NCBI GenBank assembly: GCA_027972325.1
Contig: JAPMOS010000022.1
Coordinates: forward strand, 62,001 to 126,000
DNA: 64,000 nt
Reading direction: 5' to 3'
Source: Paratrimastix pyriformis
Lineage: Eukaryota > Preaxostyla > Paratrimastigidae
Part shown: piece by piece, positions 13,456 to 23,287 of the stretch
Position numbering within the stretch: the first letter of the stretch is position 1
How the letters are laid out: each line of letters opens with the position of its first letter
Position numbers and translations under genes: made by a program
The notes under the pieces: generated by a model
Databases searched by the model: none
The model's input: the letters and a program-made list of their open reading frames with translations, nothing else
What the model was told of the DNA's origin: nothing

Positions 13456-14658
13456 ATGGCCGGACGCTCGGGCTATGACAGGTACATCGCAATCTTTTCT
13501 CCAGAGGGTAAACTCTTCCAAATTGGTTTGTTATATTTGTGGAACGACCCGAGCAAATTCCTCCGTAGAATATGCTTGCAAAGCCATTCGCACCGAAGCT
13601 GTGACTGCAGTTGCCGTGCGGGGGCGTGATTGTGTTGTGATCGCTTGCGAAAAGAAGGTTCCAGTCTGTTTCTCCATCCATCCCCCTTCGGCAATCTTAT
13701 CATTCTCTATTTTTATGAACGCTCGGCGACTGCCTGGATTTAGGACAAGCTGATCGATCCTGATACTGTGAAACATGTTTACAGAGTCACCGAACACATC
13801 GGCGGCCTTTTTGTGGGCATTCAAGGTCTGCTGACCATCCACTCTGACCTTGCCAACAGGTTCCAAACATCACTCGTTCATCGTGTTCTTTAGCTGATGC
13901 CCGGCAACTTCTTCACCGTGTTCGGATCATGGCGGCCAATTTCAAGCTTGAGCACGGCATCGAGATCCCTTGCGACTATCTCGCAAAGATGGTTGCGGAT
14001 GATTTCCAGTTTTTCACACAACACGCATATTCTCGTCCTCTTGGAGTTTGTCTGTTGTTCTTTGAACGGCCGGCAAGACCCACCACAATTCGTCTTCTCC
14101 AGCCCTGATGCTCTTCTCCATTGATGAGGAGTTCGGCCCTCAACTTTTCAAGATGGATCCCTCTGGCTTCTTTGCCGGCTACAAGGTCGGCTTTCTTTTT
14201 GCCTTCCTCCCAAAGCCTGACTGCCGGTTCCACCCAGGCCGCCGCCACCGGTCAGAAGGAGGTGGAGTGCACCAACCAGCTGGAGAAGAAGCTCCGTCCC
14301 AACCCGGCTCAACCCGAACTTCACTATGGTGAGTGTCTCAAGGTCTGCCCTCGGTGATTCAGATCTGGTATCGAAGTTTCATCCCCCCTCCCTCCCCCCC
14401 CCCCCCCCCCCCCCCCCCAGATTGCCCTGACGACCCTGCAGGGTGTCGTGAACCGCGAGTTCCAAGCTGCCGAGCTTGAGGTGGTCGCCGTTCGCGCTGC
14501 TGGCCCTGGTGTTCCCCCCTGAGGCTGTTCGGGCCATCGCTCCCCTCGCCGACCGCGAGGTCGATGCCGCCTTGACGGAGATCGTCGAGGGCGGCGGCTT
14601 TGAGGACTACATGAGGCAGCTGGCCGAGCGCGGCGAAGAGGAACCCGCCGACCGGTGA
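13456..14658 (+). CDS. PSMA6: Proteasome subunit alpha type-6 (20S core alpha1)
   Basis: Alpha-ring subunit of the 20S proteasome. It starts MAGRSGYDRYIAIFSPEGKL, the proteasome alpha N-terminal signature (FSPEGRLyQvEYA), continued after the first intron as IEYACKAIR. Next come TAVAVRGRDCVVIACEKKVP, ADARQLLHRVR with EHGIEIPCDYLAKMVAD, and SRPLGV then FSIDEEFGPQLF, all matching PSMA6 in order. Introns: 13526-13568, 13664-13743, 13826-13893, 14050-14102, one after the codons for FFAGYK (about 14178-14237), and one of about 85 bp from 14334 that contains a poly-C run directly before its CAG acceptor. Two small frame problems remain. The phase does not close cleanly across the last intron. A run of six C at 14513-14518 puts the final 45 codons (ending GEEEPADR) one base out of frame. 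One C fewer would restore the family-like C-terminus, so an assembly error is likely. Confidence 0.9.
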
Positions 14659-15000
14659 GGCGGCGCCTCCTCTTCTTGTTGATGCCTGTGCGTGTATATC
14701 TTCTCCCCTCTCTTTGGGTTGGTGTGGTTCGAGTCCCGGCACGCACGCTCACAACATGCGTGTGTCGTCACGAAAGGAGACGCAATGTCATCACATCACA
14801 CAGGCTACACACGCAGATCAGAGGAATTCACAAAGGAGGAACAAAAGAAGGCCGCGTGGGGGTTCCTGCCCAGGCGATGCTCGGCGCGGGGATGTAAACA
14901 GGGTCCCCCGGCGGGTGAAAAAAAAAAGCCAGACAAAAAAGGAGGGGGTGGAGCAAGGCGATCCGGGGAGGAAGAACGAGCACATCACCGTTCCGGCGGC
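14659..15000. other. Intergenic region between convergent PSMA6 and CDC123
   Basis: About 340 bp containing the 3' flanks of two convergent genes. It has T-rich and A-rich stretches (for example a run of A near 14929-14940) but no coding signal, tRNA or repeat that I can support. Confidence 0.4.
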
Positions 15001-16297
15001 TCACGCGTGGTGATGGCCGCCTTTGACGAGCCAGGCCACGAGCAGCGCCCCGAGGCCAAGAACGGCGGCACCCGCCCAGGCGGTCACGGCCCCAGTGGGC
15101 CGCTTCTTCTTCGGGTCCCTCTTCGTGGCGGGTGCGGCCGGGGCCTGGAGCCACCTCTTCATGTAGAGCGACCAGAGGGGCGCCCTGCTCTCGAAGCGCT
15201 CGACCCAGTTGGACTGGACCAGGGTGTGGAGCAGCTCCTCGGGGGGGATGACCCGCGACTCGGGCGAGGAGGGCGGGATGGCCCCGTAGTAGACCTCCCG
15301 CGTCCGGAAGACGACCCCGTCGGGGGCGGTCGGGTCGCCCCGGGTGAGCAGGTCCCAGTCCCGCTTCCAGTGGAACAGGGCGGCCCCCGTGCAGGGCAGG
15401 AAGGGCGAGAGCTCGATCAGCACGACCCGGTCCTGCTGCGGCAGGTAGCCAAAGTCCACGACGTACGTGCCGTGGTACTCGGGGGGCATGTGCGGATGGC
15501 ATTGCCGCCAATAGGCCAGGATGAGCTCCTTGATGTGGGCCACCTGGGGGCCCAGGTGCCGGTAGAGGGCGTAGTGGTCGTACGACGAGATGGCCGTCAG
15601 CTTGCCCTCCGAGACCCACGCCCGGAATTCGTAGTCCATCCGAAGGCCGGGCTCCCAGGCTCGCAGAGCGACCTGGGTTGGAGCGGCGGTCGGGGGGGTC
15701 GACTCATCCGGGCCGAGCCAGTCGAAGACATCCACGAGGACACGCTCGCTCGAGACGAGAAGGCTCAGGGCCTCCTGCCCTGAGGTGACCCGCAGCCAAC
15801 TCGGGCACTGCGAGATCGCAACCAGGCGTGTGTTGGAATCGTCAGGGTAGCCTTCACTCAGCAGCCGCTGCACTGCGGCATTATAACTGGGTCGTCGGAT
15901 GAAGTGAAGCGGGTTCGACGAAATCGGCAGACCTTTGCATCAAACTCTTTCGAATTGCGGGTGTGGGCTCCCCATCCTTAGGAGACCGCCCGCTGAGCCG
16001 AACAAACGCTCCGTTTTCGCCAAAGGGTCGAATGGCCTCATCGAGTTGACTTTCCAACTTGGCCAGTTCTTCTGCGTCGGCGCTTCGAAAAGTACGTCTG
16101 CCCAAAAAGCGAGTCTGATAGTAGCGAGTAATTGCGCGACCCATGCTCGGGGTAAAGGGCAAAAAAACGGTGGGGAAAGTAAATTGCTTCAAGGGCTCGT
16201 ACCACTTGCTGTTGGAACGCAATTAGAGGCGAATACAAAAAGGTAAAACAGACTCAATGTCAAAAGCGAGATTTTCCTCGCGGTTTTGTTTCTCCAT
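15001..16297 (-). CDS. CDC123: CDC123/D123-family protein with a C-terminal membrane anchor
   Basis: The D123 family has an ATP-grasp fold; its best-known member helps assemble eIF2. Start ATG at 16297 (MEKQNREENLAFDI). Intron 16209-16253 joins to KWYEPLKQFTFPTVFLPF, matching the N-terminal WYp...ilpl motif. FVRLSGRSPKDG follows (about 15975-16010), the family's hallmark FvrLS.RSPKDa. Intron 15868-15919 leads into an exon with EFRAWVSEGKLTAISSYDHY and then YVVDFGYLPQQDRVVLIELS PF, which correspond to the FR.FV...L.aISQ and ...liDfNPF segments. The last 45 residues are unusual: a basic KRDPKKKRP stretch and then a hydrophobic helix of about 20 residues (AWAGAAVLGLGALLVAWLV) ending KGGHHHA. Typical CDC123 has no membrane segment, so this may be a paralogue tail-anchored to an internal membrane. 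Confidence 0.82.
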
Positions 16298-16852
16298 GAT
16301 GAAGGCGGATATGCGTCCAGGGGACTTCCCATCATACGGTGGGATTTGAAGTGGGTGCAAGGGGGGAAAATGTTGGCCCGGGGACAATGGAGCAATTGCC
16401 GAAGAAGAACGAAGAAGGAGGGGAACCTCCGGCAAATGCCCCGCTGTCCCCGGCCTGCAATGAACCCTCATACTTCCTTTCAATCTGATATCGTTTCCTC
16501 GTCCTTTTCGCATTGCCCTTCTTCCTTGAAGAGGGGAAACGGTCCCGGAGAAAGAGAAGCAAGGAAGACGGATGATCCGGTTAACAGTCGCCTTTTTCTC
16601 TGCCTTCTTTCTTCTGAACTGCCGCGGCACTGCTCCTCGGGACGTCGGCCGAACAGAGGGGGAAACGATTGGGGCGATGAGAAGTGATTTAGGAACATTT
16701 GAAAGAGGGGAAGCGTGTTGGCCCGGGATCGAGGCTATCGCCGGAGAAAACCGAAGAAATGGGGAGGGGAGAATACTCTGTTTCTGGATTCCACCGTTGT
16801 TCCACTGTAACGTCGCACAACAGCAAATGTTCAATCTTCCATTCTGCACCTT
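16298..16852. other. Intergenic region with a diverged internal duplication
   Basis: About 550 bp upstream of CDC123 (-). Two segments resemble each other: about 16335-16430 and about 16680-16770, both purine-rich and both containing GTTGGCCCGGG followed by a GCCGNAGAA-type motif and GAAGAA. It looks like an old partial tandem duplication. An open frame runs through on the minus strand in phase with CDC123 exon 1, but its composition is not protein-like and the ATG at 16297 gives the family-like start. Confidence 0.4.
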
Positions 16853-16894
16853 GTCTTGACCGCTCCCATCCTTAACGGGGTAACAGGCCACAAT
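16853..16894 (+). repeat. 42-bp perfect repeat, copy A (inverted partner at 22439-22480)
   Basis: The sequence beginning GTCTTGACCGCTCCCATCCT and ending AACAGGCCACAAT is identical over 42 bases to the reverse complement of 22439-22480. In both copies it is followed by CATGGCTTACA, directly here and after 9 extra bases in the other copy. Each copy points toward the gene downstream of it. It may be a shared leader or promoter element, or the end of an old duplication. Confidence 0.85.
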
Positions 16895-16895
16895 C

Positions 16896-17325
16896 ATGGC
16901 TTACACCCCGCCTCCAAGGGGCCTTGCTCCGCCAGCGCGCGGCCATCGACGGCCGTGGGTGGCATCTGGCGCAGGTCCCCCCGGGGGGACAACTTCTTGC
17001 GAATTGGAACGGTAGTGATGATCAGTACAGGAGGGATGACGGAATAGAGAGAATAGAGAGAATGGGTGAGTGCATTGGGGGCAGGGATTGCGGCCTCCAA
17101 ACCTTGGCCGTTTTTTCGATGGGTCTTGGTGCGCGGTCACGAGCGGGCCCCTGATGCTCGCCGGCCGGTCTGGTCCTTGACCCTGCAAGAAGGAGTAAGC
17201 GGAGGTGGCACGACGACGAAGTGATGCGGCATACAGACTATGGTCCGGCCGCCGCACACACTGACGACGAGGACGGCGTACCTCGGGAGCCCGAAGTCAG
17301 TGAGAAAAGGCGCCCCCTTAAATAG
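16896..17325 (+). CDS. Possible small multi-exon gene (weak)
   Basis: An ATG directly after the 42-bp repeat opens a frame MAYTPPPRGLAPPARG. Other frames further on contain protein-like pieces: LLANWNGSDDQYRRDDG with IERIERM at about 16995-17064, followed by a GTGAGT donor, and DDEVMRHTDYGPAAAHTDDE at about 17210-17280, ending at a TAG at 17323-17325. If joined by short introns these would make an acidic, hydrophilic protein of about 100 residues. I do not recognise a family and could not settle the splice sites. The alternative is that this is 5' flank of the MetAP2 gene. Confidence 0.25.
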
Positions 17326-17406
17326 GAAAAAAGCGCGGGAATACCAACCCGGACACTGTAGCTTGTCTGTCAAAAGATTTTCACCACCACCCCGGGGAAC
17401 GGAGAA

Positions 17407-19793
17407 ATGGAAGCAGGAGCAGCCGCAGAAGAGAAAAAGGCCGTCGAGCCGGTCGCCCCCCAGAACGCCGATGAGGAAGCGGAAGGCGTTTCTGCGGCGG
17501 AGAAAAAGCGTTTGAAGAAACTTCGTCAAAAGCAAAAGAAAGAATCTGAGGCGCCTGCCCAATCGGAGGCTCTTCCCACCGATGGAGCTGCTTCGGCAGC
17601 TGTCCCAGTCACAGCGGCAGCTGCGGCGCCATCTCTAACCCCCAAAACCGAGGCTGATGAAGATCAAGGTTCGTATTGACCCCCATCGAAAACGTTCACT
17701 TCGGCTGATAGAGGAAGCTGGCGACGATGCTCATGCTGGTGAGGCGAAAAAGAAGAAGAAGAACAAGAAGAAGAAGACCGCTCCCCTTCCCTCAGTACCT
17801 CTCTCGAAGCAGTTCCCGACGCTTCAATTCCCCATGGGACGGATCGAGGAATACTCTGGGTCTGGGTCTCTCTCCTGTTCGATGTGTTGGATTTCTGTGG
17901 TATATATCCCAGCGATGCGCGTCGGCCGATCACCGAGGAGGCCCGGGAGCGGGACCGGCTCAACGAGGGCATGCTGAACGATCTTCGCAAGGCCGCCGAG
18001 GCGCACCGCCAGGTTGGTCGTCGCCCTCGTCTCCTCGAACTCCCTTCACACGTTACCCTCGACCAGGTGCGGCGCTGGGCTCGAGCCACCTGCCGGCCGG
18101 GTGTGAAGCTGTTCGAATTTGTGGAAACCCTCGAGAACTCCATCCGGACCATCATCGAATCGGTCGGCCGGCACCCGCCCAGGCCCCTCATGCTCCGCCA
18201 CGATCGCGTCTCTCCTGCCGACCACCGGTTCTCAATTTCTTCGTTTGGGGGTTTGTGGGGCACAGCAAGGGCTGAGCCACATCGAGGCGGGCATCGCCTT
18301 CCCGACGGGTGTCTCCCTGAACCACGTTGCGGCGCACTTCACCCCCAACCCGGGCGACGAGAACGTCACCGTCGGCGAGGGCGATGTCATCAAGATTGAT
18401 ATCGGGACCCACGTCCACGGTCCGCCGTCCCTCCTGGCGAGCCCCCTCCCTCCTTGGCGTGTGCCGATTCCTTCCCCACGGCTGCCGCCGCTCATCCACC
18501 AGGGCGCATCGTCGACTCGGCCTTCTCGATGTCATTCAACCCCGAGCTGGACCCGCTCGTCGAGGCGTCCCGGGAGGCCACCAACACCGGTGTTCGGGTC
18601 TGCACATCCCGCCATCATCGGCCCTCGCCGTACCTCTGTTCCCCATGTCTCCCTCTCCCCCTCTTCTTCTGCTTCTTCTTCGGCATTTGGCATATTCATT
18701 CCTGCGCTTCTTCTCTTGGCGTCTTGGTGGGACGAACTTGGTCCGTCGTGTGCCAGCTGGCTGGCCCTGACGCCCTGCTGCGGGACATCGGCGCCGAGAT
18801 CGAGGAGGTCATCAAGTCCTACGAGGTCACCGTCGGCGGCAAGACCTTCCAATGTCCGTCACCACCACCATCACCCGCCCTTGGGCGCCGCCAGTGTCTC
18901 TTCACCTCTTCATCTTTCCCTCCCGTCCATAGGCAAACCCATCAGAAACCTCAACGGCCACCTGTTGGGCCCATACACCATCCACGCCGGTCTGTCACGG
19001 CGGCCCTGTCCTTTCTTTCCCTTCCCCGAGCTGCTCTAACTTGTCATCTCCATCCCACCCTCGCGCATGGCCCGCAGGCAAGAGCGTCCCCATTGCCGCC
19101 GAGTCGGGGGACACCACCACCCGCATGGAGGAGGGCGAGCTCTACGCCATCGAGACCTTCGCCAGCACGGGCCGCGGTCTGGTGGTCGACGACGGCGAGT
19201 GCTCCCACTACATGATGGCCCCCAACCCCTCACTGGCCAACATCCGGTCTGCCCGCCCCACCCACCGCAACACCGCTGATCGGACCCCGCCTTTGTAGCA
19301 ACCCCAAGGCCCGCCACCTGCTGGCCCACATCCAGCAGAACTACGAGACCCTGGCCTTCTGCAACCGGTCTGTGGTCGTGACTGGGGCTTGTTTGGCAGA
19401 GTGGTGGCGAACAACACCACGAAACACTGCACTGCACTTTCCATCACACTGGCCCCACCGCACCTGTTCCATCGGTATACATCAGACCACCATCCCTCTT
19501 GCTTTTGTCGAAGCGTTAGTGGTATAGTGGCAGCATTTTGCCCTTCCAAGGCAAAGATCCGGGTTCAATTCCCGGCTAACGCATAACATTTTCCTTTTTT
19601 CCATCCCTCCAGTTGGCTCGACACCGCTGGTGAGACGCGCCACCAACTTCAGCTGCGGGCCTTGATCGAAGCCAGGGCCGTGAACCCCTACCCGCCCCTG
19701 GTCGATACCCGGGGCAGCTATGTCTCCCAGCATGAGCAGACCTTCCTGCTGCGGCCGACATGCAAGGAGATCATCAGCGCAGGTGACGACTAG
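17407..19793 (+). CDS. METAP2: Methionine aminopeptidase 2
   Basis: Cytosolic dinuclear metallopeptidase that removes the initiator methionine. Eleven exons: 17407-17668, 17712-17859, 17913-18012, 18067-18207, 18266-18419, 18503-18597, 18757-18853, 18933-18989, 19078-19246, 19299-19367, 19613-19793. The type 2 hallmarks are present. An N-terminal extension has a poly-lysine block ([10 protein letters not shown]) as in eukaryotic MetAP2. Then come [29 protein letters not shown], the metal ligand region IKIDIGTHV and [30 protein letters not shown], the [17 protein letters not shown] segment and the C-terminal [15 protein letters not shown], which ends like the human protein (GDDY). All exon phases close. 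The last intron (19368-19612, 245 bp) is longer than the others and contains a complete tRNA-Gly gene on the same strand. Confidence 0.95.
19513..19583 (+). tRNA. tRNA-Gly (anticodon TCC), inside the last intron of MetAP2
   Basis: A 71-nt cloverleaf: acceptor stem GCGTTAG/CTAACGC, A-box-like TGGTATAGTGG, anticodon stem TTGCC/GGCAA with loop CTTCCAA (anticodon TCC), and T stem CCGGG/CCCGG with loop TTCAATT, followed by discriminator A. It closely resembles the animal tRNA-Gly(TCC) sequence as remembered. T runs at 19588-19601 could serve as the Pol III terminator and also fall in the polypyrimidine tract of the host intron. Confidence 0.96.
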
Positions 19794-20030
19794 TCTGGTG
19801 GCCCATCCCAGGCCCATCTTGCCGGCCATGCGGACCTCTGTGCTCATCGGCATTTCTGTTCCTCTCTTCTTCCCGCAGTTGAGCGCACGGTGCTGAGGCG
19901 ACGACGAGGACCTCCCCTCGTCCCGAGGGAGGTGGAACCTTGCCCCCCCCCCTTTCTTTTTTCGGTGGCTTTGACTTTCTCTTGGGATTATCAGGCTCGC
20001 CCATGCGCACCATCGGTCCGGGGAGCCGCT

Positions 20031-20066
<36 letters not shown>

Positions 20067-20331
20067 GGATAGACCCTCTTTATTGGGGGCGCTCTCTGGT
20101 CGCGGACTGACAACCGGCCAAGGGAAGGCCGGAAGGGAAGATACGTACTGAAAAAAACCGAAGACACGAAGAAGGAAAGAGTTGACGCCACTCCGCGACC
20201 ACAAGGAGAAACGGGAAGGAAAGAAGGAGAGAAGGAAAGAAGGAAGGGGGGGGGGGGGGGGGTAATTCCGCCCTAATTGCGGATCCACTACAGTTGGCTG
20301 TTGCATTTAAGGGAGTGATATTGAGGGAGCT
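19794..20331. other. Intergenic region between convergent MetAP2 and transporter, with long G runs
   Basis: About 540 bp holding the 3' flanks of two convergent genes. It contains a run of 33 G at 20033-20065 and another of 17 G at 20246-20262 preceded by a GAAGGAAA-type purine tract. No coding signal is seen. The first G run sits in a C-rich/G-rich stretch that could form quadruplex structure and is a likely source of assembly length error. Confidence 0.5.
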
Positions 20332-22357
20332 TTAGAAGAAGAACTGCAGGAAGAGCAGGCTCAGCCCGAAGAGCAGGATGAGCCCGTGCAGACAGAAGTG
20401 CACCCAGTAGCGGGTCTGCTCGCGGCTGAGGGCCGTCCGTTCGACGGGGCCCAGAGGCCCGGCCGGGACGAGGGGGGACGCCTCGTCCAGGGTGGCCGCC
20501 TCCGGGCGGACAGGCTGGGCCCCCGCGAGGACCGCAGCCCGAAACTCGACGTGCCGCCGGCGGCGGACGAGCATCTCCACGAGAACCGGCAGCCCGTAGA
20601 TGTACACCAGCCCTGCCATGAGAAGGGTCCGAGACCACAATGGAGTGTGTGTGTGGGAGTATGAGAAGGGGAATGCGCAATGATCGTCACCATGAGGCAG
20701 GTGGGGTCAGATCATCATGAGGCGAGTTGGCGGCGAGGCGGGCGCGGCGGACCGCAAAAGGCGCCCGAGAAGCGCAGGACCAGGCCGATGTTGGGGTAGA
20801 ACATGGCGAACATCAGGGTGGCTCCGAAGAAGAGCACCGTGGCGGGCAGGACCTGGGAGAGCAGGTAGAACTCGGGCTCCGGGGCTGGCTGATCCTCGCT
20901 CGCATCAGCGCCGCCGCACTTGGGAGGCGGCGAAGAGGAGTCGATGGGTGCAGGGGGCGCTGGGGTCGAGTCGGAGGCGTCGATGAGCGGGGCCGTGTCC
21001 GACTCGGTACCTTCATCGGCAGCGGGGGCGCTCGCGTTGATGCTGCCGCTCTCGCTGGCGGGCCGAGCCGGTTGGTCCAGGGCGCCTTGAGCGGAGTCGA
21101 TGCCGCTCTCCAGGTCCGCGGGGTTGCCGGGGCTCACCTTGCTCTGTTCCTGCTGGGCTTTCCGGGCCTTGGCCAGGGCCGTGGTTGCCCGAATGAGGGC
21201 CCCGTTCTTCATCCACTTGACGGGGAGCACCAGCGTGAGGAAGTACTGGCGCATCATCTTGAAGAGCAGCGGGAAGCAGATGGACATCTGCAGCAGCAGG
21301 GCCACCCGGGCGGCCAGGGCCAGGATGTTCGTCTCGGGCAGCATCTTCAGGTAGTTGTCCAGGATGGCGGGCGCGGCGGCCCCCTGGGGGGTGAAGTCGT
21401 GGTAGCCGATGTATCCGATGGCCCCCACCGAGCAGTAGATGACGGCATTGATCAGGAAGGCGATGAGCAGGTTGCGCCCGTTGGTTGACGGGTCGCGGGC
21501 GTTCCTGAAAAAGGCCAGCGTCAGGTTGTGGACGAAGAAGGCAAGCGAGAGGATGCCCAAGGTCTCGGGGAGCTCCATGTTGACCCAGGTGACCGTCTTC
21601 CAGTTGATCCCCCCCGGGACGGTGGTCGTGCAGCCAGTGAAAATGATGACAAAGGTGATAAATACCACCGGAACAATCCCGAAAGAGGAGAGCCGCACCA
21701 GCAACTTGAGGTCCCGGACCAGGGTGAGGGGGAAGAGGAACCCAAACACGAAGAGAGGGGCGATCTGGGCGGAAAACCAGCAGGGCGGGGCGTGCCCGGT
21801 GGCAGGGTCAATGTCTCCGGAAAACTCTCGAATAGCCTCCACAATCGAAAAGAGGTTTGCTGAGATAATACAATGGTAAGAGATCAAGGCGCCAAAGAGC
21901 ACCACCACAGAAACGATCTACATGGTGTGTCAGAAGGTCTCGATCGGATGTGGCTGAGTGTCGCACAAACCTGAGCAGCATAATAAGACCATCTTCCCAG
22001 GGTTTCTTCGCATTTTTCGGCGAAATCGAGGTACCCCTTACCATTACGAATGATGAGCCACGCAGTATAGCAGGTCAGCCCACCCAACAAAAAAACCGAC
22101 ACAATTCCAGCAGCGAGCCCACTCTGGCCTATCCAAAATGGATGACTGAGGGCTGTGAAAAATGGCGCCAGACCAAATGCCCACGGAACAGAGAGAAGGG
22201 TCGCTCCGAGCATTGTAGAAACAATGCTGAAAATGGTTGTCAGACTCCCATTCGTTCCAGCTTTTTCTTGTTGTGACATGGCTTTTCTTTGTTCAGTTGT
22301 TTGGGGGCACCACTCCGGGCCTGTGACAAGTGCCCTGCTTTTTGCAGACTCTGCCAT
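20332..22357 (-). CDS. SLC38A9-like amino-acid transporter (AAAP family)
   Basis: Multi-spanning amino-acid transporter of the AAAP superfamily. Human SLC38A9 sits on lysosomes and signals arginine to TORC1. Start at ATG 22357 (MAESAKSRALV) or the in-frame ATG at 22276 (MSQQEK). Exons: 21971-22357, 20753-21917, 20332-20612; introns 21918-21970 and 20613-20752. Landmarks are STMLGATLLSVPWAFGLAP in the first helix (matches NTMmGtSiLSiPW), LISYHCIISANLFS, PETLGILSLAFFVHN (matches LTGVLTLAFFiHN), LLQMSICFPLLF, and MFAMFYPNIGLVLRFSGAFC joined to GLVYIYGLPVLVEM. That last stretch matches ACFYPNIGgIiRySGAaCGL of SLC38A9. A final hydrophobic helix ends in LQFFF, like IVQFFM in the human protein. A hydrophilic, acidic insertion of about 110 residues (about 20880-21200) sits before the penultimate helices and is not in the human protein. 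Confidence 0.8.
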
Positions 22358-22438
22358 CTTGCGTGCAGGCCCCGAAGCGGGTGCTGCGCGTGCTGGACGA
22401 CGACCACGACGACGAGCCTGTAAGCCATGGTGTTTTTC

Positions 22439-22480
22439 ATTGTGGCCTGTTACCCCGTTAAGGATGGGAGCGGTCAAGAC
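22439..22480 (-). repeat. 42-bp perfect repeat, copy B (inverted partner at 16853-16894)
   Basis: Reverse complement identical over 42 bases to copy A. It occupies most of the gap between the stop codon of the coiled-coil gene (22474-22476, overlapping the repeat) and the transporter start (22357), reading toward the transporter. A CATGGCTTACA motif shared with copy A follows at 22419-22429, separated by 9 bases. Confidence 0.85.
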
Positions 22481-23180
22481 TCTGCCACAAATGTCCCCCC
22501 CTCCGCTTGAAAAGTGATATAGTCCGCACTTGACTTTTCTTTTCCAACTTCAAGCATGGTAACCCTCTTCTCACGGGCTTCAACATCCTCTCTCAAGGCG
22601 CGCACTTCCGCCTCCAGAGCTCGCTCTTCAGAAGTCATCTGTTGCTGTTCTATCGTGCCCCGTAGGAGGTTGCCATTTCTGGAGTCCTCTGGTGTACTTT
22701 TTTTGATCTCAGCGTCTTCAGCCACCGCTTCCTGAAGAGAGTTCTTTGGAAATTTTTGACGTCACGGGCGAGTGAATAAATACGGACCATGAATCGACTG
22801 CGCGTTTTTTGCGAGATTATTTTTTGCTCGCGTGCCTTGTGGGCCAGATGAGCAATCCTCTTGCGCAATTCCAGGTTCTCCTCAGCAAGTGCATTGGTTT
22901 CTTTTTCTTGTGCTTCATTTCTCTCCTCGATTTTGATCATATCATCCATTCTTTTCATATAGTCCCGGAGCGCCTGCACCTCAGTCGCACGGGCTTTCCT
23001 ATAGTCGCACAAAGCTGTCAAATGTGGTTAGACCAGTGGAAATTTGAGCAGGCCTTTATCGTAGACCCCAGCAGCATCTTCGAGCTCAGCATTGATTTGT
23101 TCGAGCTTTCGGGAAGCTTCTTCGTGTAATCTCTGTAAACTCTCGAGCTGCCGAAGAAAATCGGGGCTCTGTTCTTCCAT
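22474..23180 (-). CDS. Small coiled-coil protein of unknown function
   Basis: Not recognised. Start ATG at 23180 (MEEQSPDFLRQLESLQRLHE), stop TGA at 22476. Nearly the whole product is helical with heptad-like hydrophobic spacing: LESLQRLHEEASRKLEQINA, then EVQALRDYMKRMDDMIKIEE, ENLELRKRIAHLAHKAREQK, and a C-terminal AEVRALREDVEAREKRVTML. Total length is about 210 residues. An intron joins SRFM to EAVAEDAEIKK (donor GTCCGT at about 22790, acceptor CTCTTCAG at about 22735) in correct phase. A second intron lies near 23020-23075, but its donor is unresolved. The stop codon overlaps the 42-bp repeat, and only about 115 bp separate it from the transporter start, so the two genes are tightly packed. 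Possible roles include cytoskeletal or centrosomal scaffolding, but nothing in the sequence settles this. Confidence 0.6.
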
Positions 23181-23287
23181 TGGGTCGGGTTGTCTTATTC
23201 CGGACAAAGACGAAGTCCTCGACGTCCGCAAAATAAACGATCAAAGCGAAGGCACAAAAACACCAAAAGCAAAGCGGGGTGATGTGA

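Noticed and set aside
16298-16897. A 220-codon minus-strand frame upstream of CDC123 as an N-terminal extension
   Set aside because: It is in phase with exon 1, but its composition is not protein-like, and the ATG at 16297 gives an N-terminus that aligns with the family.
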